DNA of 33,392 bases. Origin: an uncultured Christensenellaceae bacterium (lineage in GTDB: Bacteria; Bacillota; Clostridia; Christensenellales; Pumilibacteraceae). The notes under the pieces were generated by a model. The model worked only from the letters and a program-made list of their open reading frames with translations, was not told the DNA's origin and did no database searches. The stretch's first letter is position 1. Each line of letters opens with the position of its first letter. The DNA is taken from contig CAJUNM010000019.1 in the NCBI GenBank assembly GCA_910587805.1, forward strand, positions 1 through 33,392. Reading direction: 5' to 3'. The position numbers and the translations under genes were made by a program. This document shows, in pieces, positions 26,650-33,392 of the stretch.

Positions 26650-27690
26650 ATGGAAAAAGGACGTTTTATTACAAACAAAGAGCTGATAGAGGACGACGGA
26701 GATCTGTCGCTTCGCCCCAAAACCTTTGACGAATACATAGGTCAGGAAAAGGTCAAGGCGAATCTCAAAGTGTACGTTGCGGCGAGCAGAAGCCGCGGCG
26801 AAGCGCTCGATCACGTGTTGCTCTACGGCCCGCCCGGGCTGGGAAAAACAACGCTCGCGCACATAATAGCGAGCGAGCTTGGCGTTGAGATCAAAGTTAC
26901 GAGCGGACCCGGCATCGAGCGCGCGGCGAACCTCGCGTCGTTGCTCACAAACCTTCAAGACCGCGACGTGCTGTTTCTCGACGAGATACACAGGCTCAAT
27001 CATTCGATAGAAGAAGTGCTGTATCCGGCAATGGAAGATTTTGCGCTCGATATATCCACGGGCAAGGGCGCGGGCGCTACGTCAATACGGCTCAATATCA
27101 ATAAGTTCACGCTGATAGGCGCGACCACCCGCGCGGGTATGCTCACGGGACCGCTTCGCGACAGGTTCGGCGTTATATGCAGGCTCGAGCCGTACTCGAT
27201 AGACGATCTCGTGCGCATTGTAAAGCGTTCGGCGCGGCTGCTCAAGATATCGATAGCCGACGATGCGGCGCGCGAACTTGCGTCGAGATCGCGCGGCACG
27301 CCGAGAATAGCGAACAGGCTGTTAAAACGCGTGCGCGATTTCGCACAAGTGTTCAACGCCGACGGCAACGTCGATCTGGCTATTACCGACAAAGCTCTGA
27401 ACGATATGGAAATAGACGCGAAAGGGCTTGATTTCAACGATAAAAAATTGCTCGGCGCTTTGACCGAAAAGTTCGGCGGCGGACCTTGCGGTTTGGAAAC
27501 GCTCGCTGCGGCGATAAACGAAGACGCAGGCACTATAGAGGACGTTATCGAACCGTACCTGATCCGGCTCGGGTTTATAGCGCGCACGCCGCGCGGCAGA
27601 GTGGCGCTCAAAGCGGCGTACGATCATCTCGGGATCAGACCTTCTAAAAAAGCGATAGAGCAAATGTCGTTTTTGGACACGGATAAATAA
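26650..27690 (+). CDS. ruvB: Holliday junction DNA helicase RuvB
   Basis: RuvB is the AAA+ ring motor that moves Holliday junctions with RuvA. The start LRPKTFDEYIGQEKVKANL is typical. Walker A is GPPGLGKTT (60-68), Walker B LFLDEIH (108-114), and the sensor region contains LIGATTRAGML. The C-terminal winged helix includes the family signature PYLIRLGFIARTPRGR. Length is 346 aa. No clear ribosome site stands before the ATG, so it may be translated by coupling with ruvA. Its stop shares one base with the queA start (TAATG). Confidence 0.97.
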   Translation: MEKGRFITNKELIEDDGDLSLRPKTFDEYIGQEKVKANLKVYVAASRSRGEALDHVLLYGPPGLGKTTLAHIIASELGVEIKVTSGPGIERAANLASLLTNLQDRDVLFLDEIHRLNHSIEEVLYPAMEDFALDISTGKGAGATSIRLNINKFTLIGATTRAGMLTGPLRDRFGVICRLEPYSIDDLVRIVKRSARLLKISIADDAARELASRSRGTPRIANRLLKRVRDFAQVFNADGNVDLAITDKALNDMEIDAKGLDFNDKKLLGALTEKFGGGPCGLETLAAAINEDAGTIEDVIEPYLIRLGFIARTPRGRVALKAAYDHLGIRPSKKAIEQMSFLDTDK

Positions 27691-28712
27691 TGAATAAACA
27701 CGATTTTTACTACGAACTGCCGCAAGAGCTGATCGCTCAAACGCCTATCGAGCCGCGTGATATGTCGCGGCTTTTGGTTTACGACGGAAAAACCGACGCC
27801 ATAAGCCACCGCAGGTTTTGCGATCTTGCGGACATTCTGCATAAGGGCGATCTGCTCGTTATAAACAATACTCGTGTGTTGCCCGCGCGCATTACGGGCG
27901 TAAAGGACGGCACGGGCGCAAAAATATCGTTCTTGCTCAATAAGCGGGTCGCTGCCGATACTTGGGAGACGGTTTGCCGTCCCGCAAAACGCGTCAAGCT
28001 CGGCACAACGCTTGTATTTTCGCCGAAAATGCGCGGCGAGATAGTGGCGGTCGGCGACGAGGGCGAACGCACCGTAAAGTTCGATTACGACGGAGTGTTC
28101 GAGAATATCCTCTATGAAATAGGCGAAATGCCGTTGCCGCATTATATTCACGGCACGCTCGAGGATAAAGAGCGATACCAGACCGTGTATTCCAAGCAGC
28201 TCGGCTCGGCAGCCGCGCCGACTGCGGGCTTGCATTTTACCGACGGGCTTTTGAAAAAGCTCGAAGACAAAGGCGTTGAGATAGCGGAAGTGCTTCTGCA
28301 CGTCGGGTTAGGCACGTTTCTGCCTGTAAAGACCGACGAACTCGAAGCGCACAAAATGCACAGCGAGTACTACTGCTTGACGGACGAGACGGCGGAAAAG
28401 ATAAACGCCGCAAAGCGTGAAGGCAGACGCGTGATCGCCGTCGGCACAACGAGCGTGCGCGTGCTCGAGTCGTGCGCGACCGATACGGGCATGGTCTGCG
28501 CCGGCAGCGGATATACGAGCATATTTATTTATCCGCCGTATAAGTTCAAGATAATCGACGCGCTTATAACAAACTTTCACTTGCCCGAATCAACGCTGAT
28601 CATGCTCGTTTCTGCGCTCGTCGGCAGAGAAAAAGCGCTTGAAATATACAAGACGGCGGTAGACGAAAAGTATAGGTTCTTTTCGTTCGGCGACGCTTGT
28701 TTCTTCCAATAG
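27690..28712 (+). CDS. queA: S-adenosylmethionine:tRNA ribosyltransferase-isomerase QueA
   Basis: QueA transfers and rearranges the ribosyl part of SAM onto preQ1-modified tRNA to form epoxyqueuosine. The 340-aa protein shows family stretches from end to end: the start FYYELPQELIAQTPIEPRDMSRLL, then INNTRVLPARITG, AAPTAGLHFTDGLL and VGLGTFLPVKTD, and finally NFHLPESTLIMLVSALVG. It overlaps ruvB by one base, and tgt follows after an 88-nt gap. ruvAB-queA-tgt is a conserved Firmicutes arrangement that pairs queuosine synthesis with recombination genes by position only. Confidence 0.97.
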   Translation: MNKHDFYYELPQELIAQTPIEPRDMSRLLVYDGKTDAISHRRFCDLADILHKGDLLVINNTRVLPARITGVKDGTGAKISFLLNKRVAADTWETVCRPAKRVKLGTTLVFSPKMRGEIVAVGDEGERTVKFDYDGVFENILYEIGEMPLPHYIHGTLEDKERYQTVYSKQLGSAAAPTAGLHFTDGLLKKLEDKGVEIAEVLLHVGLGTFLPVKTDELEAHKMHSEYYCLTDETAEKINAAKREGRRVIAVGTTSVRVLESCATDTGMVCAGSGYTSIFIYPPYKFKIIDALITNFHLPESTLIMLVSALVGREKALEIYKTAVDEKYRFFSFGDACFFQ

Positions 28713-28741
28713 CGTTGTAATGTACGTCAGCCGTCTTTCCG

Positions 28742-28772
28742 CCACGATCACTTACGGTTATGTAAGCCGTGG
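28742..28772 (+). other. Two-part hairpin in the queA-tgt gap
   Basis: CCACG (28742-28746) pairs with CGTGG (28768-28772), and inside it CTTAC (28751-28755) pairs with GTAAG (28762-28766). No T run follows, so it is not a standard terminator; it may stabilise or process the mRNA. It does not fit the preQ1 riboswitch patterns I know. Confidence 0.35.
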
Positions 28773-28800
28773 TGCAAAATAACATTGATAAAGGATAACA

Positions 28801-29952
28801 ATGAGCGAATTTTCATTTAAGGAAATACATGTATGTAAGCAGACGGGCGCGCGCGTGGGCGAGTTCACCACGCCGCACGGCGTGATCAAAACGCCCGTGT
28901 TTATGCCCGTCGGAACGCAAGCTACGGTAAAGACGCTTGCGCCGTACGAGCTGGAAGAGCTTGGTGCGCAGATAATACTTTCCAACACCTACCATTTATA
29001 TATGCGTCCGGGCGAGAACACCGTTTGGAACGCAGGCGGACTGCATAAGTTCATGAATTGGAACAAGCCCATTCTTACCGACAGCGGCGGGTTTCAGGTG
29101 TTTTCGCTTGCTCGGCTCAATAAGATAACCGATAACGGCGTTGAGTTCAACTCCCATATCGACGGTTCGCGCCACGTATTCACGCCCGAAAAATCGATAG
29201 ATATACAGAATGCGCTCGGCTCGGATATTATAATGGCGTTCGACGAGTGTTCTGCGGCGGGTTGCGATAAAGTATATGCAGAGCGCGCGCTCGAGCGCAC
29301 TACGCGTTGGCTCGAACGTTGCTACGTTCATCACAAGAACGAAAAGCAAATGCTGTTCCCTATAATACAAGGTAATATGTTCGAGGACTTGCGACTGCGT
29401 TCGCTGCGCGAAGTGAAGCAATTTGCGCGCTGCGGCATAGCGGTAGGCGGACTTTCGGTGGGCGAGCCTAAGTCCGTAATGTACAGAATGCTCGACGCAT
29501 TGCGCCCCGAGTTTCCGCAAAATATGCCGCGCTATCTCATGGGCGTCGGCAGTCCCGATTGCCTCGCCGAAGGCGTGCTGCGCGGCATAGATATGTTCGA
29601 TTGCGTGCTGCCCACACGCACGGCGCGTAACGGCTTGGCGTTTACTCACGCAGGAAAAATCACGGTTCGCAACGCAATTTATAAGGAAGATACAAGCCCG
29701 CTCGATCAAGAGTGCGATTGCTATACGTGCAGGAATTTCTCGCGTTCGTACTTGCGGCACTTGATAAACGCAGGCGAGGTGCTCGGCGCGAGACTGCTGT
29801 CTTATCACAATCTATATTACCTAACGAGACTGATGGAGAGTATACGCGACGCGATCCTCAACGATCGTTTCGGCGATTTTATGACGGAGTTCCGCGCGCG
29901 CAAAGAGTATACCGATAATGTAAAACCTACGGATTTTGCCGATGGAATATAA
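28801..29952 (+). CDS. tgt: Queuine tRNA-ribosyltransferase (tRNA-guanine transglycosylase)
   Basis: Tgt exchanges G34 in GUN-anticodon tRNAs for preQ1. The substrate-binding Asp is D94 in TDSGGFQVFSL, and the nucleophile is D267 in MFDCVLPTRTARNG. The zinc site is C305, C307, C310 and H336 (CDCYTC...H). Length is 383 aa, full. The ribosome site AAAGGATAACA precedes the ATG. Its last 11 nt overlap the next gene. yajC and secDF, which often follow tgt, are missing here. Confidence 0.97.
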   Translation: MSEFSFKEIHVCKQTGARVGEFTTPHGVIKTPVFMPVGTQATVKTLAPYELEELGAQIILSNTYHLYMRPGENTVWNAGGLHKFMNWNKPILTDSGGFQVFSLARLNKITDNGVEFNSHIDGSRHVFTPEKSIDIQNALGSDIIMAFDECSAAGCDKVYAERALERTTRWLERCYVHHKNEKQMLFPIIQGNMFEDLRLRSLREVKQFARCGIAVGGLSVGEPKSVMYRMLDALRPEFPQNMPRYLMGVGSPDCLAEGVLRGIDMFDCVLPTRTARNGLAFTHAGKITVRNAIYKEDTSPLDQECDCYTCRNFSRSYLRHLINAGEVLGARLLSYHNLYYLTRLMESIRDAILNDRFGDFMTEFRARKEYTDNVKPTDFADGI

Positions 29953-30598
29953 GCTCGAAAGGCAAAACCGCAAGACCGTGTCGATACGTATCGTCGGCGG
30001 CGACGTCATAGTCAAAGCGCCGCTTTCGACCGATATAGGGCAGATAGAACGCTTTATAACGCAAAAGTCGGGTTGGATTGCGCGTAAGCTTGCCGAATAC
30101 GGCAAGAAAACCGCAGAGTTTGCGCGGGTCGTTTCGGGCGAGTGCATGCTGTATCGCGGCGGGCAATTACCGCTCGTAACGAGCGCGGAACATAAGCGCG
30201 TAGCGATCGAAAACGGAAATATATACGTGCCGCAAAAATACGACGGCAAGATAAAATATGCGGTCAACGCTTACGTGCGCCGAGCGGCGGACGAGCTGGA
30301 AAAGCGTTTGCGCGAGGTCTCGCAAATCACCGGTCTTGAGTACAAGAGTTTCGCGTTGACCAACGCAAAGACCAAATGGGGAAGCTGCGACGGGCAATGC
30401 AACATCATGCTCAATTGGCGATTACTCATGACCGAGCCGTGGATAATAGATTACGTGATAGTGCACGAACTGTCGCATACCGTTTATCACGATCACGGCA
30501 AAGCGTTCTGGACGACGGTCGAAAAATTCTATAAAAATTTCAAAGCCGCAAAAAAGCGGCTCAAAGATTACTCGATATTGATGCCTATGTATAGGTAA
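29942..30598 (+). CDS. YgjP-type (DUF45) zinc metallohydrolase
   Basis: A 218-aa protein of the SprT/YgjP-like minimal metalloproteases. The zinc motif is HELSH (H175, E176, H179), followed by HDHGKAFW, which provides the third ligand. Family landmarks before it are TKWGSCDGQCNIMLNWRL. The N-terminal half (KLERQNRKTVSIRIVGGDVIVKAP) is the typical beta-rich lead. The gene overlaps the end of tgt by 11 nt without a clear ribosome site, so coupling is likely; a TTG at 29936 is an alternative start. The cellular substrate of the family is unclear. Confidence 0.88.
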   Translation: MEYKLERQNRKTVSIRIVGGDVIVKAPLSTDIGQIERFITQKSGWIARKLAEYGKKTAEFARVVSGECMLYRGGQLPLVTSAEHKRVAIENGNIYVPQKYDGKIKYAVNAYVRRAADELEKRLREVSQITGLEYKSFALTNAKTKWGSCDGQCNIMLNWRLLMTEPWIIDYVIVHELSHTVYHDHGKAFWTTVEKFYKNFKAAKKRLKDYSILMPMYR

Positions 30599-30619
30599 AT
30601 AAATCCAAAGGAAATCGCG

Positions 30620-31111
30620 ATGCGAATACTCGGTATCGACCCGGGCTATGCCATAGTCGGGTACGGAATAATCGAATACGAAAACGGCAAACTGCGTCCG
30701 CTCGATTACGGCGCGGTAGAAACGCCCGCTAAGCTGTCGACGCCGGAGCGGCTGCTGCTGATAGAAAAGAACATTACCGAAATGATAAAGGAAGTCGAAC
30801 CGGACGAGATAGCGATCGAGGAATTGTTCTTTAATACGAATATCACCACCGGCATAAAGGTAGCGCAAGCGCGCGGAGTAGTGCTGCTTTCGTGCGCAAA
30901 GCTTTGCGATAAGCTTTTCGAGTATACGCCGCTGCAAATAAAATCGACGGTCACGGGCAACGGCAATGCGCATAAAACTCAGGTGCAGTATATGGTTCAA
31001 TCTTTGCTGCGTCTGCGCGAAACGCCCAAGCCAGATGACGCTGCCGACGCGCTTGCCGCCGCTATATGTCACGCCTACACCGCGCGCGATATAAAGCGCG
31101 GATTAAAATAG
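30620..31111 (+). CDS. ruvC: Holliday junction resolvase RuvC
   Basis: RuvC cuts Holliday junctions symmetrically, working with RuvAB. The RNase H-like catalytic acids are visible in ILGIDPG (D7), AIEELFF (Glu near 67) and PDDAADALAAAICH (two Asp near 138-141). The DNA-binding NTNITTGIKVAQARGV stretch is typical. Length is 163 aa. The ribosome site AAAGGAAA precedes the start. Usually ruvC lies directly before ruvA; here it sits four genes after ruvB, behind the YgjP gene and next to the element insertion point. Confidence 0.95.
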   Translation: MRILGIDPGYAIVGYGIIEYENGKLRPLDYGAVETPAKLSTPERLLLIEKNITEMIKEVEPDEIAIEELFFNTNITTGIKVAQARGVVLLSCAKLCDKLFEYTPLQIKSTVTGNGNAHKTQVQYMVQSLLRLRETPKPDDAADALAAAICHAYTARDIKRGLK

Positions 31112-31212
31112 TTGCGCGCCGCAAAAACTTGCAAGAAGCTGTAACGACAGTTCTATTACGGATTATGCGATCGTAACGCATGACTACGGCGACGCCGAAT
31201 CGCTTACGCCCC

Positions 31213-31243
31213 AAAACAAAACTCCCACATAAATGTGGGAGTT
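31213..31243 (-). terminator. tRNA-type intrinsic terminator on the minus strand at the chromosome/element junction
   Basis: AACTCCCACA (31220-31229) and TGTGGGAGTT (31234-31243) form a perfect ten-pair stem around TAAA. Read on the minus strand it follows the tRNA CCA end directly and is followed by TTGTTTT, the right polarity for terminating a leftward tRNA transcript. It may also stop ruvC transcription from the other side. The gap 31112-31212 holds no gene. Confidence 0.75.
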
Positions 31244-31262
31244 TGGCAGGGGCGACGCGATT
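31244..31262 (-). other. Attachment half-site: 3' end of a tRNA gene (probably tRNA-Trp)
   Basis: On the minus strand the bases read AATCGCGTCGCCCCTGCCA. They map onto tRNA positions A58 to A76: conserved A58 and C61, T-arm 61-65 CGCGT, acceptor 66-72 CGCCCCT, discriminator G73 and CCA. The implied 5' acceptor AGGGGCG fits tRNA-Trp. Identity breaks exactly at position 57, where T54-T55-C56-purine57 would be expected but ATGT is found. The rest of the tRNA is not here, as expected for the distal junction left when an element integrates into a tRNA 3' end. Confidence 0.72.
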
Positions 31263-31267
31263 ACATG

Positions 31268-31320
31268 ACACACAATATAGTGTATTTTTTATACAAAGCG
31301 CAACACATTATATTGTGTGT
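31268..31320. repeat. Long inverted repeat between the attachment site and the integrase
   Basis: The 16-nt arms at 31268-31283 and 31305-31320 match at 15 of 16 positions (the odd pair is G-T), with a 21-nt AT-rich spacer. On the plus strand a T run follows (31320-31324). It may be a bidirectional terminator for int or an integrase/accessory binding site; the second arm is not followed by T on the minus strand. Confidence 0.6.
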
Positions 31321-31350
31321 TTTTGGTCGTAGTCACATTTTTGTAATATA

Positions 31351-32505
31351 TTATCCGATTTTAGCAATGATACTTTGCTTATCCTCGTCATACAAATGAG
31401 CGTATGTTTTTGTTACTTGTGCAAGAGTATCGCCTATGAGATCGGCAACGACAGTTAATGGTGCTCCTAAGTGAATAAGCAATGATACAAACGAATGTCG
31501 CAAATCGTGTATGCGTATTTGTTTTACGTTTGCTTTTGCCGCATACGCATTGAACGTACGACGTATGGTATTATCTGTTAGCGGTGTATCTCCGCCGAAA
31601 TAGAAATCGCCTATCGGTGTGTATTGCTCGAGTTCTTGCAGCAGGCTATCGCATATGGGCGTTGCCGCCTTTTTCTCTGCCTTGGTAGACGTTATTTCAA
31701 AAGGCGCCTTAGTCAATGTCTTTCGAGTGAGAGACTTTGTGAAGCTTATAGATTTTTTCGATAGATCGACATCGTTCGGAGTAAGCGCAAGAATTTCGCC
31801 TTTGCGACGCCCGGTATAGAACATCGTCATAAACAGAGTATGATATACGGGTTTATCCACAACTGCGATAAAGCGATTGAACTCGTCGCGTGTCCAAAAT
31901 TGCATATCCTTTTTCGATGTGCGACGTTTCGGTTTTTTGATTTGAAGCAAGTAATTAGTCGTTTCATACCGTTCTGAACACCATGTTAAAAATGCCGAAA
32001 AGTATGTTCGTATTTTAGTCAGATACCTATACGAACAATAATCCCCAGTCTTTGTGTTTTTAGTGGTCCAAAGTTCATCTTGCCATTTATACAGTTCTTG
32101 TTTGTTTATATCTCTTACATCCATATAGCCGAAGCGGGGAATAAGGAATAAATCGAACAGCTTCTTTTTTTCATATATGGTGGCATCTTTGATTTGATTG
32201 GACAGAGATTCGAAGTAAAGTGCAGCCAATGTCTTTACTTTAAGATCATCTTTTGGCGTTGCGTTTTCCGATTTCTTTTTGCGTATAGCTTTACCTTTTG
32301 TAAGCTCGCAGTGTTGCTGTACAAAATCGAGATATGCTTCCTTTGCCGCACCTTTGGTAAAGAAACCCGAAAGCTTCTTTTGCTTTTCCACGCCGTCCAA
32401 AGTTACTATTCGGAAAATGATGTCATACACGCGCCCGCGCTTTGTAATGCGTTCTTGCGTGGAAAACTTGTTTGAGCTTATGTAATAGCGTTCGTCGGTG
32501 TTCAT
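31351..32505 (-). CDS. int: Tyrosine-family site-specific integrase
   Basis: This 384-aa integrase has an N-terminal arm-binding AP2-like domain (about residues 16-65: RVYDIIFRIVTLDG...FFTKGAAKEAYLDF), a SAM-like core-binding domain (about 90-185) and a catalytic domain (about 195-380). Catalytic residues are R234 (TGRRKGE), probably K275, H333 and R336 (HDLRH), and Y368 (KTYAHLY). The second His of the motif, normally in LGH, is replaced by D359 (LIGD). The ribosome site GGAG lies seven nt before the ATG, and the start overlaps the stop of the small upstream gene. Its 3' end faces the tRNA fragment. It should catalyse integration and, with a helper, excision. Confidence 0.93.
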   Translation of the reverse strand: MNTDERYYISSNKFSTQERITKRGRVYDIIFRIVTLDGVEKQKKLSGFFTKGAAKEAYLDFVQQHCELTKGKAIRKKKSENATPKDDLKVKTLAALYFESLSNQIKDATIYEKKKLFDLFLIPRFGYMDVRDINKQELYKWQDELWTTKNTKTGDYCSYRYLTKIRTYFSAFLTWCSERYETTNYLLQIKKPKRRTSKKDMQFWTRDEFNRFIAVVDKPVYHTLFMTMFYTGRRKGEILALTPNDVDLSKKSISFTKSLTRKTLTKAPFEITSTKAEKKAATPICDSLLQELEQYTPIGDFYFGGDTPLTDNTIRRTFNAYAAKANVKQIRIHDLRHSFVSLLIHLGAPLTVVADLIGDTLAQVTKTYAHLYDEDKQSIIAKIG

Positions 32506-32807
32506 TGTGCTTCTCCGTTTATAGCAGCGGTCAACAAAGCTTTCGCTTCGTCGAGTGTGGTGGCGGTAACGGCAATCGTGTTGCCGTTGTAACGTGCTTG
32601 TACTATGTAAGAGTACGTGCCGTTTCCGTCTTGCATTTTATGCACAATGGCATAGTGGAGAAGTTTTTGTTGCTTGTGTGACAGCGGCAAGACTGTTTTA
32701 CGCAAAAACTTATATGCGGATTCGGTCTTGGATGCGACAGATGTCGCGGTTGCTTCCTCGATTTCGAGAAAGAGATTTGCAAGTCTTTCTTTGGTACTGT
32801 TTTTCAT
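32502..32807 (-). CDS. Small protein with integrase-arm-like C-terminal half, unknown function
   Basis: I do not recognise a family for this 101-aa protein. The first half is helical and basic (NLFLEIEEATATSVASKTESAYKFL is its start; then HKQQKLLHYAIVHK). The second half (about residues 60-97) shows three short strands and a helix: TYSYIVQARYNGN, TIAVTAT, then LDEAKALLTAAI. That is the same beta-beta-beta-alpha layout as the arm-binding domain of the integrase. It is coupled to int (ATGA overlap) and has its own GGGAG ribosome site. A directionality factor or DNA-binding partner of the integrase is a reasonable inference, but nothing proves it. Confidence 0.75.
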   Translation of the reverse strand: MKNSTKERLANLFLEIEEATATSVASKTESAYKFLRKTVLPLSHKQQKLLHYAIVHKMQDGNGTYSYIVQARYNGNTIAVTATTLDEAKALLTAAINGEAQ

Positions 32808-32830
32808 AAGATACTCCCTATAATTTTATT

Positions 32831-32874
32831 CCGTCAAAGACGGGAATTATATAGAGAAGTATAATATTAGTCGT
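32831..32874 (-). promoter_or_regulatory. Weak promoter and palindrome before the small gene-int pair
   Basis: On the minus strand TATAAT lies at 32851-32846 with a poor -35 (ACGACT) 17 nt upstream, overlapping the end of the next gene. Between the -10 box and the start codon lies CCGTC-AAA-GACGG (32831-32843), a perfect five-base inverted repeat that could be an operator. Confidence 0.35.
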
Positions 32875-33391
32875 AATCTCGTTTTTTTAATGCAATGATT
32901 GTTTTTAGTATCTCACAAAATCTTTTTGCATCATCTAAGTGTTCGTAATCAAATGAAATACGTGCACAGGCTTCTTCCCATTTGCAACTATCTATATTGT
33001 CATAGTATACATTACCCTCATAAAATATATAAAAAACTATTTCGCATGATTGTATATGCTCATCAATTGCCGTAAATATATCAATATTCATGCTTTGAAT
33101 TTTAGAATACCATATCGAAAAGTCGCACCGCTTTGTAATTTGGAAGCTATCAAGTGTCACGAAACGATTTTCATTACTATAATAATTCCATTTTTCAACG
33201 CAAAATTTTTCGTTTATAGATTCGGTATATGACTTATAGTTCAGATTATCAATATTAGGAGTGTATTCTAAACAATAATCGTACAATGCTTGCACATTGG
33301 GTATTTGTTTTTCTGCGATATGTTTTTTATTTTCCGTTTCTTGTCGGCGAATTTTGTCGAGTTCCTCTTTAATTGATTTTACTTTTATAGA
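32867..33391 (-). CDS. Unknown AT-rich element gene, 5' end outside the window
   Basis: The frame stays open to the window edge. A GTG at 33295 is internal, because 32 more codons are readable upstream, reading SIKVKSIKEELDKIRRQE and onward. That upstream part is highly charged and looks like the end of a coiled coil. The remaining 142 residues are rich in Tyr, Asp, Asn and Cys (about five Cys), with short hydrophobic strands such as CEIVFYIFYEGNVYYDN and a helical end (DAKRFCEILKTIIALKKRDYD). No catalytic motif is recognised. The base composition is clearly more AT-rich than in the chromosomal genes. Its stop lies 59 nt before the small gene. Confidence 0.7.
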   Translation of the reverse strand, partial: SIKVKSIKEELDKIRRQETENKKHIAEKQIPNVQALYDYCLEYTPNIDNLNYKSYTESINEKFCVEKWNYYSNENRFVTLDSFQITKRCDFSIWYSKIQSMNIDIFTAIDEHIQSCEIVFYIFYEGNVYYDNIDSCKWEEACARISFDYEHLDDAKRFCEILKTIIALKKRDYD

Positions 33392-33392
33392 C

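Larger units (their letters stand above)
31244..33392. mobile_element. Left part of an integrative element (tRNA-inserted), continuing beyond the window
   Basis: The tRNA 3' fragment is followed by an inverted repeat, a tyrosine integrase pointing at the junction, a small co-transcribed protein and an AT-rich gene of unknown type. Codon use and base composition turn visibly more AT-rich than in the chromosomal genes, most strongly after 32820. The other end and the cargo are out of view, so whether this is a prophage, a conjugative element or a satellite cannot be told. Confidence 0.7.

Noticed and set aside
28713..28800. preQ1 riboswitch before tgt
   Set aside because: The hairpin lacks the C-rich loop and A-rich tail of the preQ1 pseudoknot, and no terminator or sequestered ribosome site follows.
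31244..31262. tmRNA 3' end as explanation for the CCA-ending fragment
   Set aside because: tmRNA has A73 and a 5' GGG acceptor; this fragment has G73 and implies AGGGGCG, which fits tRNA-Trp.
31853..31861. TTATCCACA, a perfect DnaA box
   Set aside because: Single copy inside the integrase coding sequence, encoding conserved residues; no cluster, so chance.
1..33392. CRISPR array or rRNA operon
   Set aside because: No regularly spaced short direct repeats and no rRNA-like conserved stretches were seen anywhere in the window.

Overview
The window reads as a stretch of a Clostridia-like (Firmicutes) chromosome of medium GC that ends in the left part of an integrated genetic element. The phylum call rests on conserved gene neighbourhoods (pnp-ylxY-M16 peptidase, tilS-hpt, trmN6-rsmI, pgsA-cinA-recA, ruvAB-queA-tgt), strong GGAGG-type ribosome sites, sigma-A type promoters and some TTG/GTG starts. 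A non-spore-forming Christensenellales-like lineage is possible, but this is only a guess. The genes that usually follow some of these blocks (dpaA/dpaB, ftsH, yajC-secDF) are absent, so the chromosome has been reshuffled.

Layout. 1-3430: 3' end of pnp, a YlxY-type polysaccharide deacetylase homologue lacking the catalytic Asp pair, an M16 zinc peptidase and an all-alpha dUTPase. 3474-8516: tilS, hpt, trmN6, rsmI and a dnaA that lies away from its usual dnaN/recF neighbours. 8588-16975: a surface locus with its own promoter. It encodes a very large repeat-built lipoprotein, a four-helix membrane protein and a domain-permuted GH3 glycosidase with a membrane helix at each end. The lipoprotein frame is broken at a run of ten G just after the signal peptide, so the gene is either phase-variable or carries a homopolymer sequencing error. 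17244-31111: a DUF1934-like gene, a UPF0173 metallohydrolase, ftsK/spoIIIE, rimO, pgsA, cinA (with a degenerate N-terminal domain), recA, ruvA, ruvB, queA, tgt, a YgjP-type metalloprotease and a detached ruvC.

31213-33392: a tRNA-type terminator, then 19 nt that fit positions 58-76 of a tRNA 3' end (probably tRNA-Trp, minus strand), then a tyrosine integrase, a small protein and a truncated AT-rich gene, all on the minus strand. This is one end of an integrative element; the reconstituted tRNA should lie beyond the right edge.

Two promoters (tilS and the 17279 gene) have exactly 6 nt between the -10 box and the ATG and no ribosome site, which predicts leaderless mRNAs; dnaA is close to that arrangement. 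The main candidates for something undescribed are the G10-switched lipoprotein/GH3 surface locus and the tRNA-borne element with its stand-alone arm-domain-like protein.
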